Positions 5,782-13,322 of a stretch of 15,552 bases of DNA are shown piece by piece (position 1 is the stretch's first letter; the number at the start of each line of letters is the position of its first letter). This DNA comes from a bacterium (GTDB taxonomy: Bacteria; Bacteroidota; Bacteroidia; Bacteroidales; Bacteroidaceae). The notes below the pieces were generated by a model that worked only from the letters and a program-made list of their open reading frames with translations, did no database searches and was not told where the DNA came from. Location: positions 1 through 15,552 of the forward strand of contig SFQP01000057.1 in assembly GCA_004562975.1 (NCBI GenBank), written 5' to 3'. The translations under genes and the position numbers were made by a program.

Positions 5782-6668
5782 CGGTCATCGGCGGCTGGTT
5801 CATCACAGCCGGCGTGGCATTCACGGCCTGCTTCTTCGTGGCCACGACGATGCACTTCGGCGGCTCCGTAGCTATTGTGCTGATTGTGGCAGCCGGCATC
5901 TACAGCATCATCCACAGCCAGCGCCGCTTTGCCCGCAAACAGCGCGAGGAGGTGCAGGAGGGCGATGTGCTCTTCGGACAGATGCTCCACACGCCGGACC
6001 GCTTGGCCATCGTGCCGATGCTGACGCGCCACATGAATATGAGTGTGGCGGAAATACTGGACGGCTACGCCGAGAAGCTGCGGCAGGCCACTGACGGCCT
6101 CATGACGGAACAGCTGCGTCCGCTGCGCAAGTCGCTGCGCGATTTGAATCGCCAAAAGCGCGACCTGAAGAACCTGCGCCGCCGCGAAACTATCTGCCTG
6201 CGCCGCGCCGAACCGCCCGTGGCTGGCATCAAGCTGAGCACGAGTTTCCACCGCACGCACAACGCCCTGCGGCAGTTGCTCTACGGACTGATGCGCATTG
6301 CCGAACCGGCACGCGAACACGTGGACAATAACTTCAGCCCTGTCGAACCTGTCTATGCCGAACGCTACTGCCGGCTGCGCAATATGCTGGAGGAGCTGAT
6401 GCACGAAACGGCTGACAACCTGCGCAACGACTGCAACGAACAAAACCTACAGATAGCACTTCGCTGTAAGGAGGTGCAACGCGGATGCCAGCAACTGGCC
6501 GAAGGTGTCGGGGTGGACATGCAAACGAAGAACATGAACCTCAACACGACCACGCTGATGCTCCACCTGGCGCAGGAAACGGAACTCCTGGCCGTGGAAC
6601 TGCGCGAATTGCTCAAGGCCGGACAGGCTTTCAAATCACTGACTGACAACGCTACCCACAACGCATGA
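5757..6668 (+). CDS. C-terminal part of the disrupted PiT permease, with PhoU-like cytoplasmic tail
   Basis: Homology to Bacteroidales PiT proteins resumes at codon 5745-5747 (RESAVFRITGVL, recalled from family knowledge). The first possible start in this frame is GTG 5757. Two hydrophobic segments (about residues 4-26 and 34-50) are the last permease helices. The remainder, about residues 55-303, is a hydrophilic, helix-rich domain resembling PhoU, rich in Leu/Arg/Glu heptad-like patterns; Bacteroidales PiT proteins carry such a tail. It overlaps the preceding frame by 25 nt and its stop TGA overlaps the ATG of the porin gene (ATGA at 6665-6668), so translation of the two is probably coupled. 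It is most likely half of one original gene of about 760 codons rather than an independent protein. Confidence 0.75.
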   Translation: MFRITGVLTVIGGWFITAGVAFTACFFVATTMHFGGSVAIVLIVAAGIYSIIHSQRRFARKQREEVQEGDVLFGQMLHTPDRLAIVPMLTRHMNMSVAEILDGYAEKLRQATDGLMTEQLRPLRKSLRDLNRQKRDLKNLRRRETICLRRAEPPVAGIKLSTSFHRTHNALRQLLYGLMRIAEPAREHVDNNFSPVEPVYAERYCRLRNMLEELMHETADNLRNDCNEQNLQIALRCKEVQRGCQQLAEGVGVDMQTKNMNLNTTTLMLHLAQETELLAVELRELLKAGQAFKSLTDNATHNA

Positions 6669-7699
6669 ACATTATGGCAAAGAAGACAGTTTTGAATACC
6701 ATGGCCGGCTGCCTGATGTTGGCCGCCATGCCGCTGACTGCGACAGCCCAAAAGGTGGAATGGCCGGAGTGGATGCCCCACGTGAGCGGTACCATACGCG
6801 GCAAATGGGAGTGGCAGACGAAGGAAAACGAAACGCGCTTTGAGGTGCGCACGGCTCGCGTGGCCCTTGACGGCAAGATCACGCCGCGCGTGGAATACAA
6901 GGCGGAGATTGACCTCTCGGACGAAGGGCAAATCAAGATGCTCGACGCTTACGCGGGCTTGTTGCCGCTGGACCACTGGGCCTTGCGCATCGGCCAGATG
7001 CGCGTGCCCTTCAGCATCGACGCGCACCGCTCGCCCCACAAGCAGTATTTCGCCAACCGCTCGTTCATTGCCAAACAGGTGGGCAACGTGCGCGACGTGG
7101 GTTTCTACGGCAGCTACCGCTTTGCGGAGTTCCCCCTTATCGTCGAGGCGGGTGCGTTCAACGGGTCGGGACTGACCAACCAGAAGGACTACTGGACGAA
7201 GAGCCTAAACTTCTCCGCCAAGGCGCAGTACAAATTGCCCATTGGCCTGACTTTGCAGGCTTCGGTGCAGAAGATTTCACCCGAAGGAGGAGCCACGTAT
7301 CTCTTCGACGGGGGCATGACGCTGCGCTGCGGCGGACTGACACTGGAAGGCGAGTACCTGCGCAAGCACTACACGAACACGACGTTCAAGGATGTCAATG
7401 CCTGGGATGCCTTTATCTGCTACGACATGCCGCTGCGCCGCACGTTCCGGAAGATGTCGTTCCTCTGCCGCTACGACTGCATGGGCGACCACTCGGACGG
7501 CTCGCTGACGGACGAAGGGGTGCTGAAACTGACCGACGCGGCACGGAGGCGCATCACGGGCGGCATCACGCTGAGCTTGGCAAAGGAGATGAACGCAGAC
7601 ATCCGCGTGAACTACGAGAAGTATTTCTACGACAATGCCGCACTGGCGAAACCGTCGGAACGCGACAAGGCGGTAGTGGAATTGGTGGTGCATTTTTGA
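6665..7699 (+). CDS. Outer-membrane porin, phosphate-selective porin O/P family
   Basis: A 344-residue outer-membrane beta-barrel. The N-terminus has a Sec signal peptide (TMAGCLMLAAMPLTATA, cleaved around residue 28 before QKVEW). The mature part shows alternating amphipathic strands and ends in VELVVHF with a terminal Phe, the usual barrel-assembly signal. The pattern near the start (FEVRTARVALDGKI, then YKAEIDLS, LRIGQMRVPFS) is characteristic of the OprO/OprP group. ATG 6665 overlaps the stop of the PiT gene by four bases; a second in-frame ATG at 6674 would give a slightly shorter signal peptide and is equally possible. Location behind a PiT permease suggests it supplies phosphate or polyphosphate to the periplasm, but O/P-family porins in Bacteroidetes have varied substrates, so this is inferred from context. 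Confidence 0.88.
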   Translation: MNIMAKKTVLNTMAGCLMLAAMPLTATAQKVEWPEWMPHVSGTIRGKWEWQTKENETRFEVRTARVALDGKITPRVEYKAEIDLSDEGQIKMLDAYAGLLPLDHWALRIGQMRVPFSIDAHRSPHKQYFANRSFIAKQVGNVRDVGFYGSYRFAEFPLIVEAGAFNGSGLTNQKDYWTKSLNFSAKAQYKLPIGLTLQASVQKISPEGGATYLFDGGMTLRCGGLTLEGEYLRKHYTNTTFKDVNAWDAFICYDMPLRRTFRKMSFLCRYDCMGDHSDGSLTDEGVLKLTDAARRRITGGITLSLAKEMNADIRVNYEKYFYDNAALAKPSERDKAVVELVVHF

Positions 7700-7724
7700 C
7701 CACAAATAAAGGAAACAACATGAC

Positions 7725-7834
7725 TCCGGGCGGACCGGGGTGAGAACTTCGGGCGGACCGGAGCGACGACAATCCGGACAACAACCAACAGTTGTCCCAT
7801 ACCGTGAAAGTTGCCGTCACTCCGGTCCGCCGAA
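7725..7834. repeat. Nested hairpin element downstream of the porin gene
   Basis: CGGGCGGACCGG occurs twice in direct orientation (from about 7727 and 7750), and its complement appears in 7816-7834 (CTCCGGTCCGCCGAA). The second copy (7748-7767) and 7816-7834 pair almost perfectly. Inside lies a second hairpin, GGACAAC (7776-7782) with GTTGTCC (7791-7797). It begins 26 bp after the porin stop and could protect or end that transcript. No T-run follows. Confidence 0.6.
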
Positions 7835-7962
7835 CGGCGTTTGGCCATTTCCGCGCAACCGATTGCAAGTCGGCTTTCCAAAACCGACGTTTAGGGTACA
7901 AAGCGTTGATGATTTTCACTCAAAAACAGAGCACCTTTCTGCGTTACATATAAAATAAGGCG

Positions 7963-7970
7963 TAATTTTG
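7963..7970 (+). promoter_or_regulatory. Bacteroidetes -7 promoter element for the purH-mre-rod operon
   Basis: TAATTTTG matches TAnnTTTG exactly; TTTCTG near 7936-7941 is a possible -33 element at about 21 bp. The ATG at 8018 is 47 nt downstream. This is the only good promoter I see before the whole cell-wall gene cluster. Confidence 0.6.
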
Positions 7971-8017
7971 CAGCCGCCAGACCAATATTTCTCACAAGAA
8001 ACAAAAAACAAACACAT

Positions 8018-8614
8018 ATGTCTACTACAAAGAAAATCAAGACAGCTTTAGTATCTGTATTCCACAAAGACGGTTTGGATGCACTTCTGGCCAAACTGCA
8101 CGAAAACGGCGTTCAATTTCTTTCAACCGGCGGCACGCAGCAGTTCATCGAGTCGTTGGGCTACCCCTGCCAGAAGGTGGAAGAGGTGACGACTTATCCC
8201 TCCATCCTGGGCGGACGCGTGAAGACGCTGCACCCGAAGGTGTTCGGCGGCATCCTGGGCCGCCGCGAACTGGCCGAAGACCGCGCGCAGATGGAACAGT
8301 ACGAAATTCCGGAAATCGACCTGGTGATCGTCGACCTCTATCCCTTTGAACAGACGGTGGCAAGTGGCGCATCGCAAGCCGACATCATCGAGAAAATCGA
8401 CATAGGCGGCATCTCGCTCATCCGCGCCGGAGCCAAGAACTTCAACGATGTGGTCATCGTTCCCTCCAAGGCTGAGTATCAGCTGCTGCTCGACATCGTG
8501 GAAAAGAACGGCGCACAGACTACCCTCGAAGAACGCCGCCTCTTCGCCACCCGTGCCTTCGGCGTAAGCAGCCACTACGACACGGCTATTCATAACTGGT
8601 TTGCACAGAACTAA
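8018..8614 (+). CDS. IMP cyclohydrolase, stand-alone (PurH N-terminal domain only)
   Basis: This 198-residue protein closes the purine ring, converting FAICAR to IMP in the last step of de novo purine synthesis. It is a complete MGS-like domain: FLSTGGT (34-40), GGRVKTLHPK (65-74), DLYPFE (106-111) and EKIDIGGISLIRAGAKN (125-141). These include the residues expected to act in catalysis (Lys69, Tyr108, Asp128, Lys140 by family alignment). The usual bifunctional PurH has about 500 residues, with an AICAR formyltransferase domain behind this one. Here the protein stops cleanly after HNWFAQN and mreB starts 16 nt later, so there is no room for the second domain. The formyltransferase must be encoded elsewhere. 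It is the first gene of the cell-shape operon. Confidence 0.93.
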   Translation: MSTTKKIKTALVSVFHKDGLDALLAKLHENGVQFLSTGGTQQFIESLGYPCQKVEEVTTYPSILGGRVKTLHPKVFGGILGRRELAEDRAQMEQYEIPEIDLVIVDLYPFEQTVASGASQADIIEKIDIGGISLIRAGAKNFNDVVIVPSKAEYQLLLDIVEKNGAQTTLEERRLFATRAFGVSSHYDTAIHNWFAQN

Positions 8615-8630
8615 TAACAACTATCTGACT

Positions 8631-9662
8631 ATGGGCTTTTTCTCCAAATTGTTTTCTTTTACCCAAGAACTTGCCATAGACTTGGGTACAGCAAACACCA
8701 TCATCATTGCTGATGACGAGATAGCTGTCAACGAACCGTCAGTGGTGGCTCTCGACACGCACACCGAAAAGATGATTGCCGTGGGCGACAATGCCAAACT
8801 GATGTATGAAAAAACGAACAACAAGATCCGCGTTATCCGTCCGCTGCGCGACGGTGTGATTGCCGACTTCAACGCCTGCGAACAGATGATGCGCGGCCTG
8901 ATCAAGAAGGTCCACTCGGGCCGCCGCCTGTTCTCACCCTCGCTGCGCATGGTCATCGGCGTGCCCAGCGGCTCGACCGAAGTGGAGCTGCGCGCCGTGC
9001 GCGACTCTGCCGAACACGCCGGCGGACGCGACGTGTTCCTGCTCTACGAACCCATGGCGGCTGCCATCGGTATCGGCATTGACGTGAACGCGCCCGAAGG
9101 CAACATGATTGTCGACATAGGCGGCGGCACCACGGAAATTGCCGTCATCTCGCTGGGCGGCATCGTGTCGAACAATTCCATCAAGATGGCCGGCGATGAC
9201 TTCACCAGCGACATCCGCGAATACATGAGCCGCCAACACAACGTGCTGGTGAGCGAACGCATGGCGGAACGCATCAAAATCAACGTGGGTGCCGCGCTGA
9301 CCGACTTGGCCAATCCGCCCGAAGACTACGTGGTACACGGCCCGAACCGCATCACCACGATGCCGATGGAGGTGCCGGTTTGCTATCAGGAAATCGCCCA
9401 CTGCCTGGAAACGTCCATCGCCAAGATTGAACAGGCCGTGGTGAACGCGCTGGCCAACACGCCGCCCGAACTGTACGCCGACATCGTGAAAAACGGTATC
9501 TACCTCACCGGCGGCGGTGCCCTGCTCCGTGGCTTGGACAAACGCCTGAGCGACAAAATCAACATTCCTTTCCACGTGGCCGAAGACCCGCTGCTGTGCG
9601 TAGCCAAAGGTACTGGCGTGGCACTGAAGAACGTGGAGAAATTCACCTTCCTGATGCGCTGA
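8631..9662 (+). CDS. mreB: Rod-shape actin homologue MreB
   Basis: A bacterial actin that polymerises on the inner face of the cytoplasmic membrane and positions the wall-elongation complex. The product has 343 residues, the normal length. The N-terminus MGFFSKLFSF is a short amphipathic, membrane-binding stretch, followed by the phosphate-1 loop DLGTANT (17-23). The phosphate-2 loop DIGGGTTE is at 162-169, and the adenosine-site segment GIYLTGGGALLRGLD lies near residue 290. The frame is open upstream to a TTG at 8601, but that would overlap purH; ATG 8631 gives the conserved N-terminus and a 16-nt gap after purH. Downstream, a repeat element separates it from mreC. There is no sign of damage. 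Confidence 0.97.
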   Translation: MGFFSKLFSFTQELAIDLGTANTIIIADDEIAVNEPSVVALDTHTEKMIAVGDNAKLMYEKTNNKIRVIRPLRDGVIADFNACEQMMRGLIKKVHSGRRLFSPSLRMVIGVPSGSTEVELRAVRDSAEHAGGRDVFLLYEPMAAAIGIGIDVNAPEGNMIVDIGGGTTEIAVISLGGIVSNNSIKMAGDDFTSDIREYMSRQHNVLVSERMAERIKINVGAALTDLANPPEDYVVHGPNRITTMPMEVPVCYQEIAHCLETSIAKIEQAVVNALANTPPELYADIVKNGIYLTGGGALLRGLDKRLSDKINIPFHVAEDPLLCVAKGTGVALKNVEKFTFLMR

Positions 9663-9679
9663 TCCAAGGCTTATGTGCT

Positions 9680-9788
9680 GGGTTATCAGGTTTCAGGTTA
9701 TCCGGTTATAGTTTACTGCCCGCGCGGAAACGTATGCCGCCGCGAGCGTTACTCCATAACCCAATAACCTGGAACCTTGTAACCCTTA
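9680..9788. repeat. GGTTAT-type inverted repeat in the mreB-mreC gap
   Basis: The left arm (9680-9712) contains four spaced GGTTAT/GGTTT words, and the right arm (about 9752-9784) is their near complement (ATAACCC, ATAACCT, AACCTTG, TAACCC). The arms would pair over about 33 bp with a few mismatches around a GC-rich centre. It fills most of the 141-bp gap and lies inside the operon, so it would be transcribed as a hairpin. The right arm resembles 3863-3888. Confidence 0.7.
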
Positions 9789-9803
9789 TATTATGATTGT
9801 CCG

Positions 9804-10667
9804 ATGAACAACCTGCTCGATTTTATCCGCAAATACTGCTACGTGCTGCTCTTCCTGCTGTTCGAAACGCTGAGCATGGTACTGCTGTTCCGCTTCAACA
9901 GCTACCAAGGCAGCGTGTGGTTCTGTGCGGCCAACAGTGGGGTGGCTGCGGCAGGCGGCTTGTACGAAGACGTGAAATCTTACCTGCATCTGAAGGACGT
10001 GAACCGGGAACTGACCGACCAGAACCTGGCGTTGCAACGCGAAACGGAACTGCTGCGCCAAGCACTGAAAGATGCCACCAAGGACTCCACCGTGACAGAA
10101 CGACTGATGCAGGACCGGCTGAAAGGCTTTGAACTCATACCGGCCACCGTGGTGTCGAACAGCGCAGAAAGGGCGGACAACTACTTAGTCATCGACAAAG
10201 GCACGCAACACGGGGTGCGCCCGGAAATGGGCGTGGTGGGCGGCGGCGGCGTGGTAGGCATCGTCTACCTGGCCGGGCCTCACCACTCCTTGGTAATCCC
10301 CGTGACCAACCGCAAGTCGAGCATCAGCTGCCGGGTGCGCGGACAGAACTATTTCGGCTACCTGCAATGGGACGGGAAGAGTATGCTCAGCGCCTACGTT
10401 GACGATGTGCCGCGCTATGCCAAAGTACGCGTGAACCAAGCCGTCGAGACCAGCGGCTACTCGGCTGTCTTTCCGCCGGGTATCTTCGTGGGACGCATCC
10501 GGGAAATCCGCAACTCTGCCGACGGCCAGTCCTACCGGCTGGACATCACCCTGGGCACTGACTTCGCCAACCTGCGCGACGTGTCGGTGGTGGCCACGCC
10601 TTACAAGGCGGAAATCGACACCTTGCAAACCCATGCACGCCAAAGCTTTGATGAACAATTTCGTTAA
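9804..10667 (+). CDS. mreC: Rod shape-determining protein MreC
   Basis: A 287-residue bitopic inner-membrane protein that links MreB to PBP2 and RodA from the periplasmic side. One membrane helix (about residues 10-31, YVLLFLLFETLSMVLLF) follows a short cytoplasmic head. A predicted coiled coil (about 53-95, with VNRELTDQNLALQRETELL) comes next, then two beta-barrel domains containing GTQHGVRPEMGVVG and GVVGIVYLAGPHHSLVIP, the recognisable MreC core. The length is normal for Bacteroidetes. The start at 9804 gives the expected N-terminus. It is followed after 42 nt by mreD. Confidence 0.95.
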   Translation: MNNLLDFIRKYCYVLLFLLFETLSMVLLFRFNSYQGSVWFCAANSGVAAAGGLYEDVKSYLHLKDVNRELTDQNLALQRETELLRQALKDATKDSTVTERLMQDRLKGFELIPATVVSNSAERADNYLVIDKGTQHGVRPEMGVVGGGGVVGIVYLAGPHHSLVIPVTNRKSSISCRVRGQNYFGYLQWDGKSMLSAYVDDVPRYAKVRVNQAVETSGYSAVFPPGIFVGRIREIRNSADGQSYRLDITLGTDFANLRDVSVVATPYKAEIDTLQTHARQSFDEQFR

Positions 10668-10709
10668 GCCAAATGACCAAATAGCGTTTTCAAATCCTCC
10701 AGCAGTTCT

Positions 10710-11216
10710 ATGTTTGAAACCTTCTTATCGCGGCTGGGCTGGTTTGTCATTCTGCTCATGCTGCAAGTGTTTGTGTTCAACCACATCCACCTCTTCGGCT
10801 ATGCCACTCCCCTCCCCTACATTTATTTCCTGCTCATCCTGCCCGGCAACACCGCGCGCTGGGTCTACGTGCTGACAGGCTTCTCCCTGGGATTGCTCAT
10901 CGACCTTTTCACCAACACGCCGGGCATGGCGGCTGCGGCCACCTGCCTGTCGGGTCTGTGCATCCCTTTGTTTCTCCGGGTTTTCTCCCCCACCGAAGTG
11001 GACGACGAGGTGTTCGAACCTTCCCACCGTTCGATGGAATGGGGTCCCTTCCTGCGTTACACAGTCACCGCCGTATTGTTGCAATGCACGGCTTTCTTCA
11101 CCATTGAAGCCTTTTCCTTCTCCGGCTGGCAGATGCTCCTGACCAACATCGGGGGCAGCGCATTACTCACCACCCTGCTGGTGATTGCCATGGAACTTAT
11201 CCGCATCAAGCAATGA
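10710..11216 (+). CDS. mreD: Rod shape-determining membrane protein MreD
   Basis: A 168-residue polytopic membrane protein with about five or six hydrophobic segments (WFVILLMLQVFVF, YIYFLLILP, VYVLTGFSLGLLIDLF and two near the C-terminus). The segment GFSLGLLIDLFTNTPGMAAAA is the typical MreD pattern. It belongs to the wall-elongation complex with MreC, PBP2 and RodA. Its stop overlaps the ATG of the PBP2 gene (ATGA, 11213-11216), a sign of coupled translation. Identification rests on this pattern plus its fixed place between mreC and mrdA, since MreD sequences are poorly conserved. Confidence 0.93.
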   Translation: MFETFLSRLGWFVILLMLQVFVFNHIHLFGYATPLPYIYFLLILPGNTARWVYVLTGFSLGLLIDLFTNTPGMAAAATCLSGLCIPLFLRVFSPTEVDDEVFEPSHRSMEWGPFLRYTVTAVLLQCTAFFTIEAFSFSGWQMLLTNIGGSALLTTLLVIAMELIRIKQ

Positions 11217-13072
11217 GCACAGCCCACAACCAATTTGAAATCCGGAAATTCGTCATCGGCGGCGTGGCCATCGGCATCATCATTGTCTACCTCATCCGCC
11301 TCTTCACGCTCCAGCTCTGGAGCGATGACTACAAGAAGAACGCCGACTCCAACGCTTTCCGCAAAGACATACAATATCCCTCGCGCGGGCTCATCCTCGA
11401 CCGCAAGGGACGCATCCTGGTGTACAACGAACCGTCGTACAACATCATGGTGGTGATGCAGGAACAAAGGGGCATCGACACGCTGGACTTCTGCCAGACC
11501 ATCGGCATTACCAAGGAGGAATACATCAAACGCATGGCCGACATCAAGGACCCGAAGAAGAACCCCGGCTATTCGCGCTATACGCCCCAGCTCTTCATGG
11601 CCCAAATCCCAGCGCAGGAGTTTTCGCTCTTCCGCGAAAAACTGTTCCGGTTCAAAGGCTTCGGGATAGAGAAACGCTCCACCCGACAGTACACCAGCGG
11701 CATCGGCGCACACATCCTGGGCGACGTGGGGGAAATCAGTCCGAAGGAACTGGATGAGGACTCCGACCACTATTACAAAAGCGGCGACTTCATCGGCAAG
11801 CTGGGCGTGGAACGCTCGTACGAGAAACAGCTCCGGGGCGAAAAGGGGATGCGCATCATGCTGCGCGACGTGCGGGGCCGCACCCAAGGACATTACCAGA
11901 ACGGGAAGTACGACACGCAGGCACAACCGGGCAAGAACCTTACCCTGGGGCTGGACAAAGACCTCCAGGAACTGGCCGAACGGCTGCTGACGGGCAAGCT
12001 CGGTGCCATCGTGGCCATCGAACCGAAAACGGGCGAGATTCTTTGCATGGCCTCCTCGCCCACCTACGACCCGCGCATCATGGTGGGCCGCGACCGGGGG
12101 CAGAACCACCGCCTGCTGAGCAAGGACCCGATGAAGCCGCTCCTCAACCGCGCCATCATGGGTACGTACCCGCCCGGCTCCACATTCAAAATCACGCAGG
12201 CTCTCGTCGGGCTGCAGGAGGGCATCATCGACCCCAACATCTCCTTCCCCTGCCACCACGGCTTTAACTATAAAGGTCTACACGTGGGCTGCCACGGCCA
12301 CGGCTCGCCCATCAACCTCGTACCGGCCATCGGCACTTCGTGCAACTCCTACTTCTGCTGGAACCTCTTCCGTATGCTGAGCAACAAGCGCAAATATGGC
12401 TCGGTACAGGCGGCCATGACGAAATGGAAGGACTACATGGTGGCCATGGGCTACGGTTACAAGTTGGGCATCGACCTGCCCGGCGAGCGGCGCGGCATGA
12501 TACCCAACGCCCCTTACTACGACAAGGCTTACAAGAAATCGTGGAACGGACTGACCGTCATCTCCATTGCCATCGGTCAGGGCGAGGTCACGGCCACCCC
12601 CTTGCAGATTGCCAACCTGGCGGCCACGGTGGCCAATCGCGGCTATTACATTGTGCCCCATGTGGCCCACGCGGTGCAGGACGGCAAGCTCGACCCCGTG
12701 TACTACGAAAAGAAATATACGGGAGTGGACCGCCGATGGTACGAGTACGCCGTGGCAGGAATGCGCAAGGCGGTGCTCGACGGTACCTGTCGCGGTGCCA
12801 ACCTGCCGGGCTACGAGGTCTGCGGCAAGACGGGTACGGCGCAGAACCGTGGACACGACCACTCGGCCTTCATGGGCTTCGCTCCCATGAACGACCCGCG
12901 CATTGCCGTGGCGGTATATGTAGAAAACGGCGGCTTCGGCAATGTCTACGGCGTGCCCATCGGGGCTTTGATTATGGAACAGTACCTCAACGGCAAACTG
13001 TCGGAAGCCTCGGAAAAGAAAGCGCAGCATTTCCAGAACATGCACATCAAATATGGAAACTACGAACGGTAA
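11213..13072 (+). CDS. mrdA: Penicillin-binding protein 2 (elongation transpeptidase)
   Basis: A 619-residue class B penicillin-binding protein that cross-links peptidoglycan during lateral wall growth, acting with RodA. There is one N-terminal membrane anchor (about 13-33, FVIGGVAIGIIIVYLIRLF), a pedestal domain starting at YPSRGLILDRKGRILVYNEP, and a C-terminal transpeptidase domain. The three active-site motifs are intact: Ser323-Thr-Phe-Lys326 in PGSTFK, Ser376-Cys-Asn378 in GTSCNSYF, and Lys539-Thr-Gly in CGKTGTAQ. It overlaps mreD by four bases. The stop at 13070-13072 is 13 bp before an ATG that was probably the original rodA start. Confidence 0.97.
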   Translation: MSTAHNQFEIRKFVIGGVAIGIIIVYLIRLFTLQLWSDDYKKNADSNAFRKDIQYPSRGLILDRKGRILVYNEPSYNIMVVMQEQRGIDTLDFCQTIGITKEEYIKRMADIKDPKKNPGYSRYTPQLFMAQIPAQEFSLFREKLFRFKGFGIEKRSTRQYTSGIGAHILGDVGEISPKELDEDSDHYYKSGDFIGKLGVERSYEKQLRGEKGMRIMLRDVRGRTQGHYQNGKYDTQAQPGKNLTLGLDKDLQELAERLLTGKLGAIVAIEPKTGEILCMASSPTYDPRIMVGRDRGQNHRLLSKDPMKPLLNRAIMGTYPPGSTFKITQALVGLQEGIIDPNISFPCHHGFNYKGLHVGCHGHGSPINLVPAIGTSCNSYFCWNLFRMLSNKRKYGSVQAAMTKWKDYMVAMGYGYKLGIDLPGERRGMIPNAPYYDKAYKKSWNGLTVISIAIGQGEVTATPLQIANLAATVANRGYYIVPHVAHAVQDGKLDPVYYEKKYTGVDRRWYEYAVAGMRKAVLDGTCRGANLPGYEVCGKTGTAQNRGHDHSAFMGFAPMNDPRIAVAVYVENGGFGNVYGVPIGALIMEQYLNGKLSEASEKKAQHFQNMHIKYGNYER

Positions 13073-13112
13073 AGTATTATTGACAATGAATAATGTATTC
13101 AAGTTTCGCAAG

Positions 13113-13215
13113 TGTAAAGGTTATGAGGAATAAGGTTATGAGGTTATAAAGTTACTGTTAGAAGTTTTCGCATATCAGAAAAGACGATACTCCGAGGGTA
13201 ACTTTATAACCTCAT
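13113..13215. repeat. GGTTAT-type inverted repeat at the 5' end of rodA
   Basis: ATGAGGTTATAAAGTTAC (13138-13155) and 13198-13215 are perfectly complementary over 18 bp with a 42-nt loop. Upstream of the left arm are further GGTTATGAGG words (13119-13128 and 13134-13143). The word content links it to the mreB-mreC element at 9680-9788. The right arm runs directly into rodA coding sequence (TTAGACTGGG). The left side contains an in-frame TAA (13131-13133) for the frame that starts at ATG 13086. Confidence 0.8.
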
Positions 13216-13322
13216 TAGACTGGGTCATCATCCTGCTTTACGTCATCCTGCTGGCCTGCGGCTGGTTCAGCATCTGCGGAGCCACGCATGAAATAGGCGA
13301 CACCAACTTCTTTGACTGGGAA

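Noticed and set aside
7740..7958. Small open frame between the porin and purH genes
   Set aside because: It runs through the nested hairpin and up to the operon promoter, with no domain and no start context.
8601..8630. Extended mreB start at TTG 8601
   Set aside because: It would overlap the end of purH, and the added residues (HRTNNNYLT) are not part of the conserved MreB N-terminus, which begins MGFFSKLF at 8631.
10633..10875. Small plus-strand open frame over the mreC-mreD junction
   Set aside because: It overlaps both genes in another frame, has no domain, and mreD has a well-supported start at 10710.
11057..12259. 400-codon open frame on the minus strand
   Set aside because: It is antisense to the PBP2 gene, whose motifs and frame are certain. 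Its His/Val/Ala-rich composition is what GC-rich antisense frames give.
13138..13215. Possible invertible promoter between the 18-bp inverted repeats before rodA
   Set aside because: The 42-nt interior has no TAnnTTTG element on either strand that I can see, no recombinase gene is nearby, and inversion would not remove the stop at 13131. A palindromic repeat fits better.
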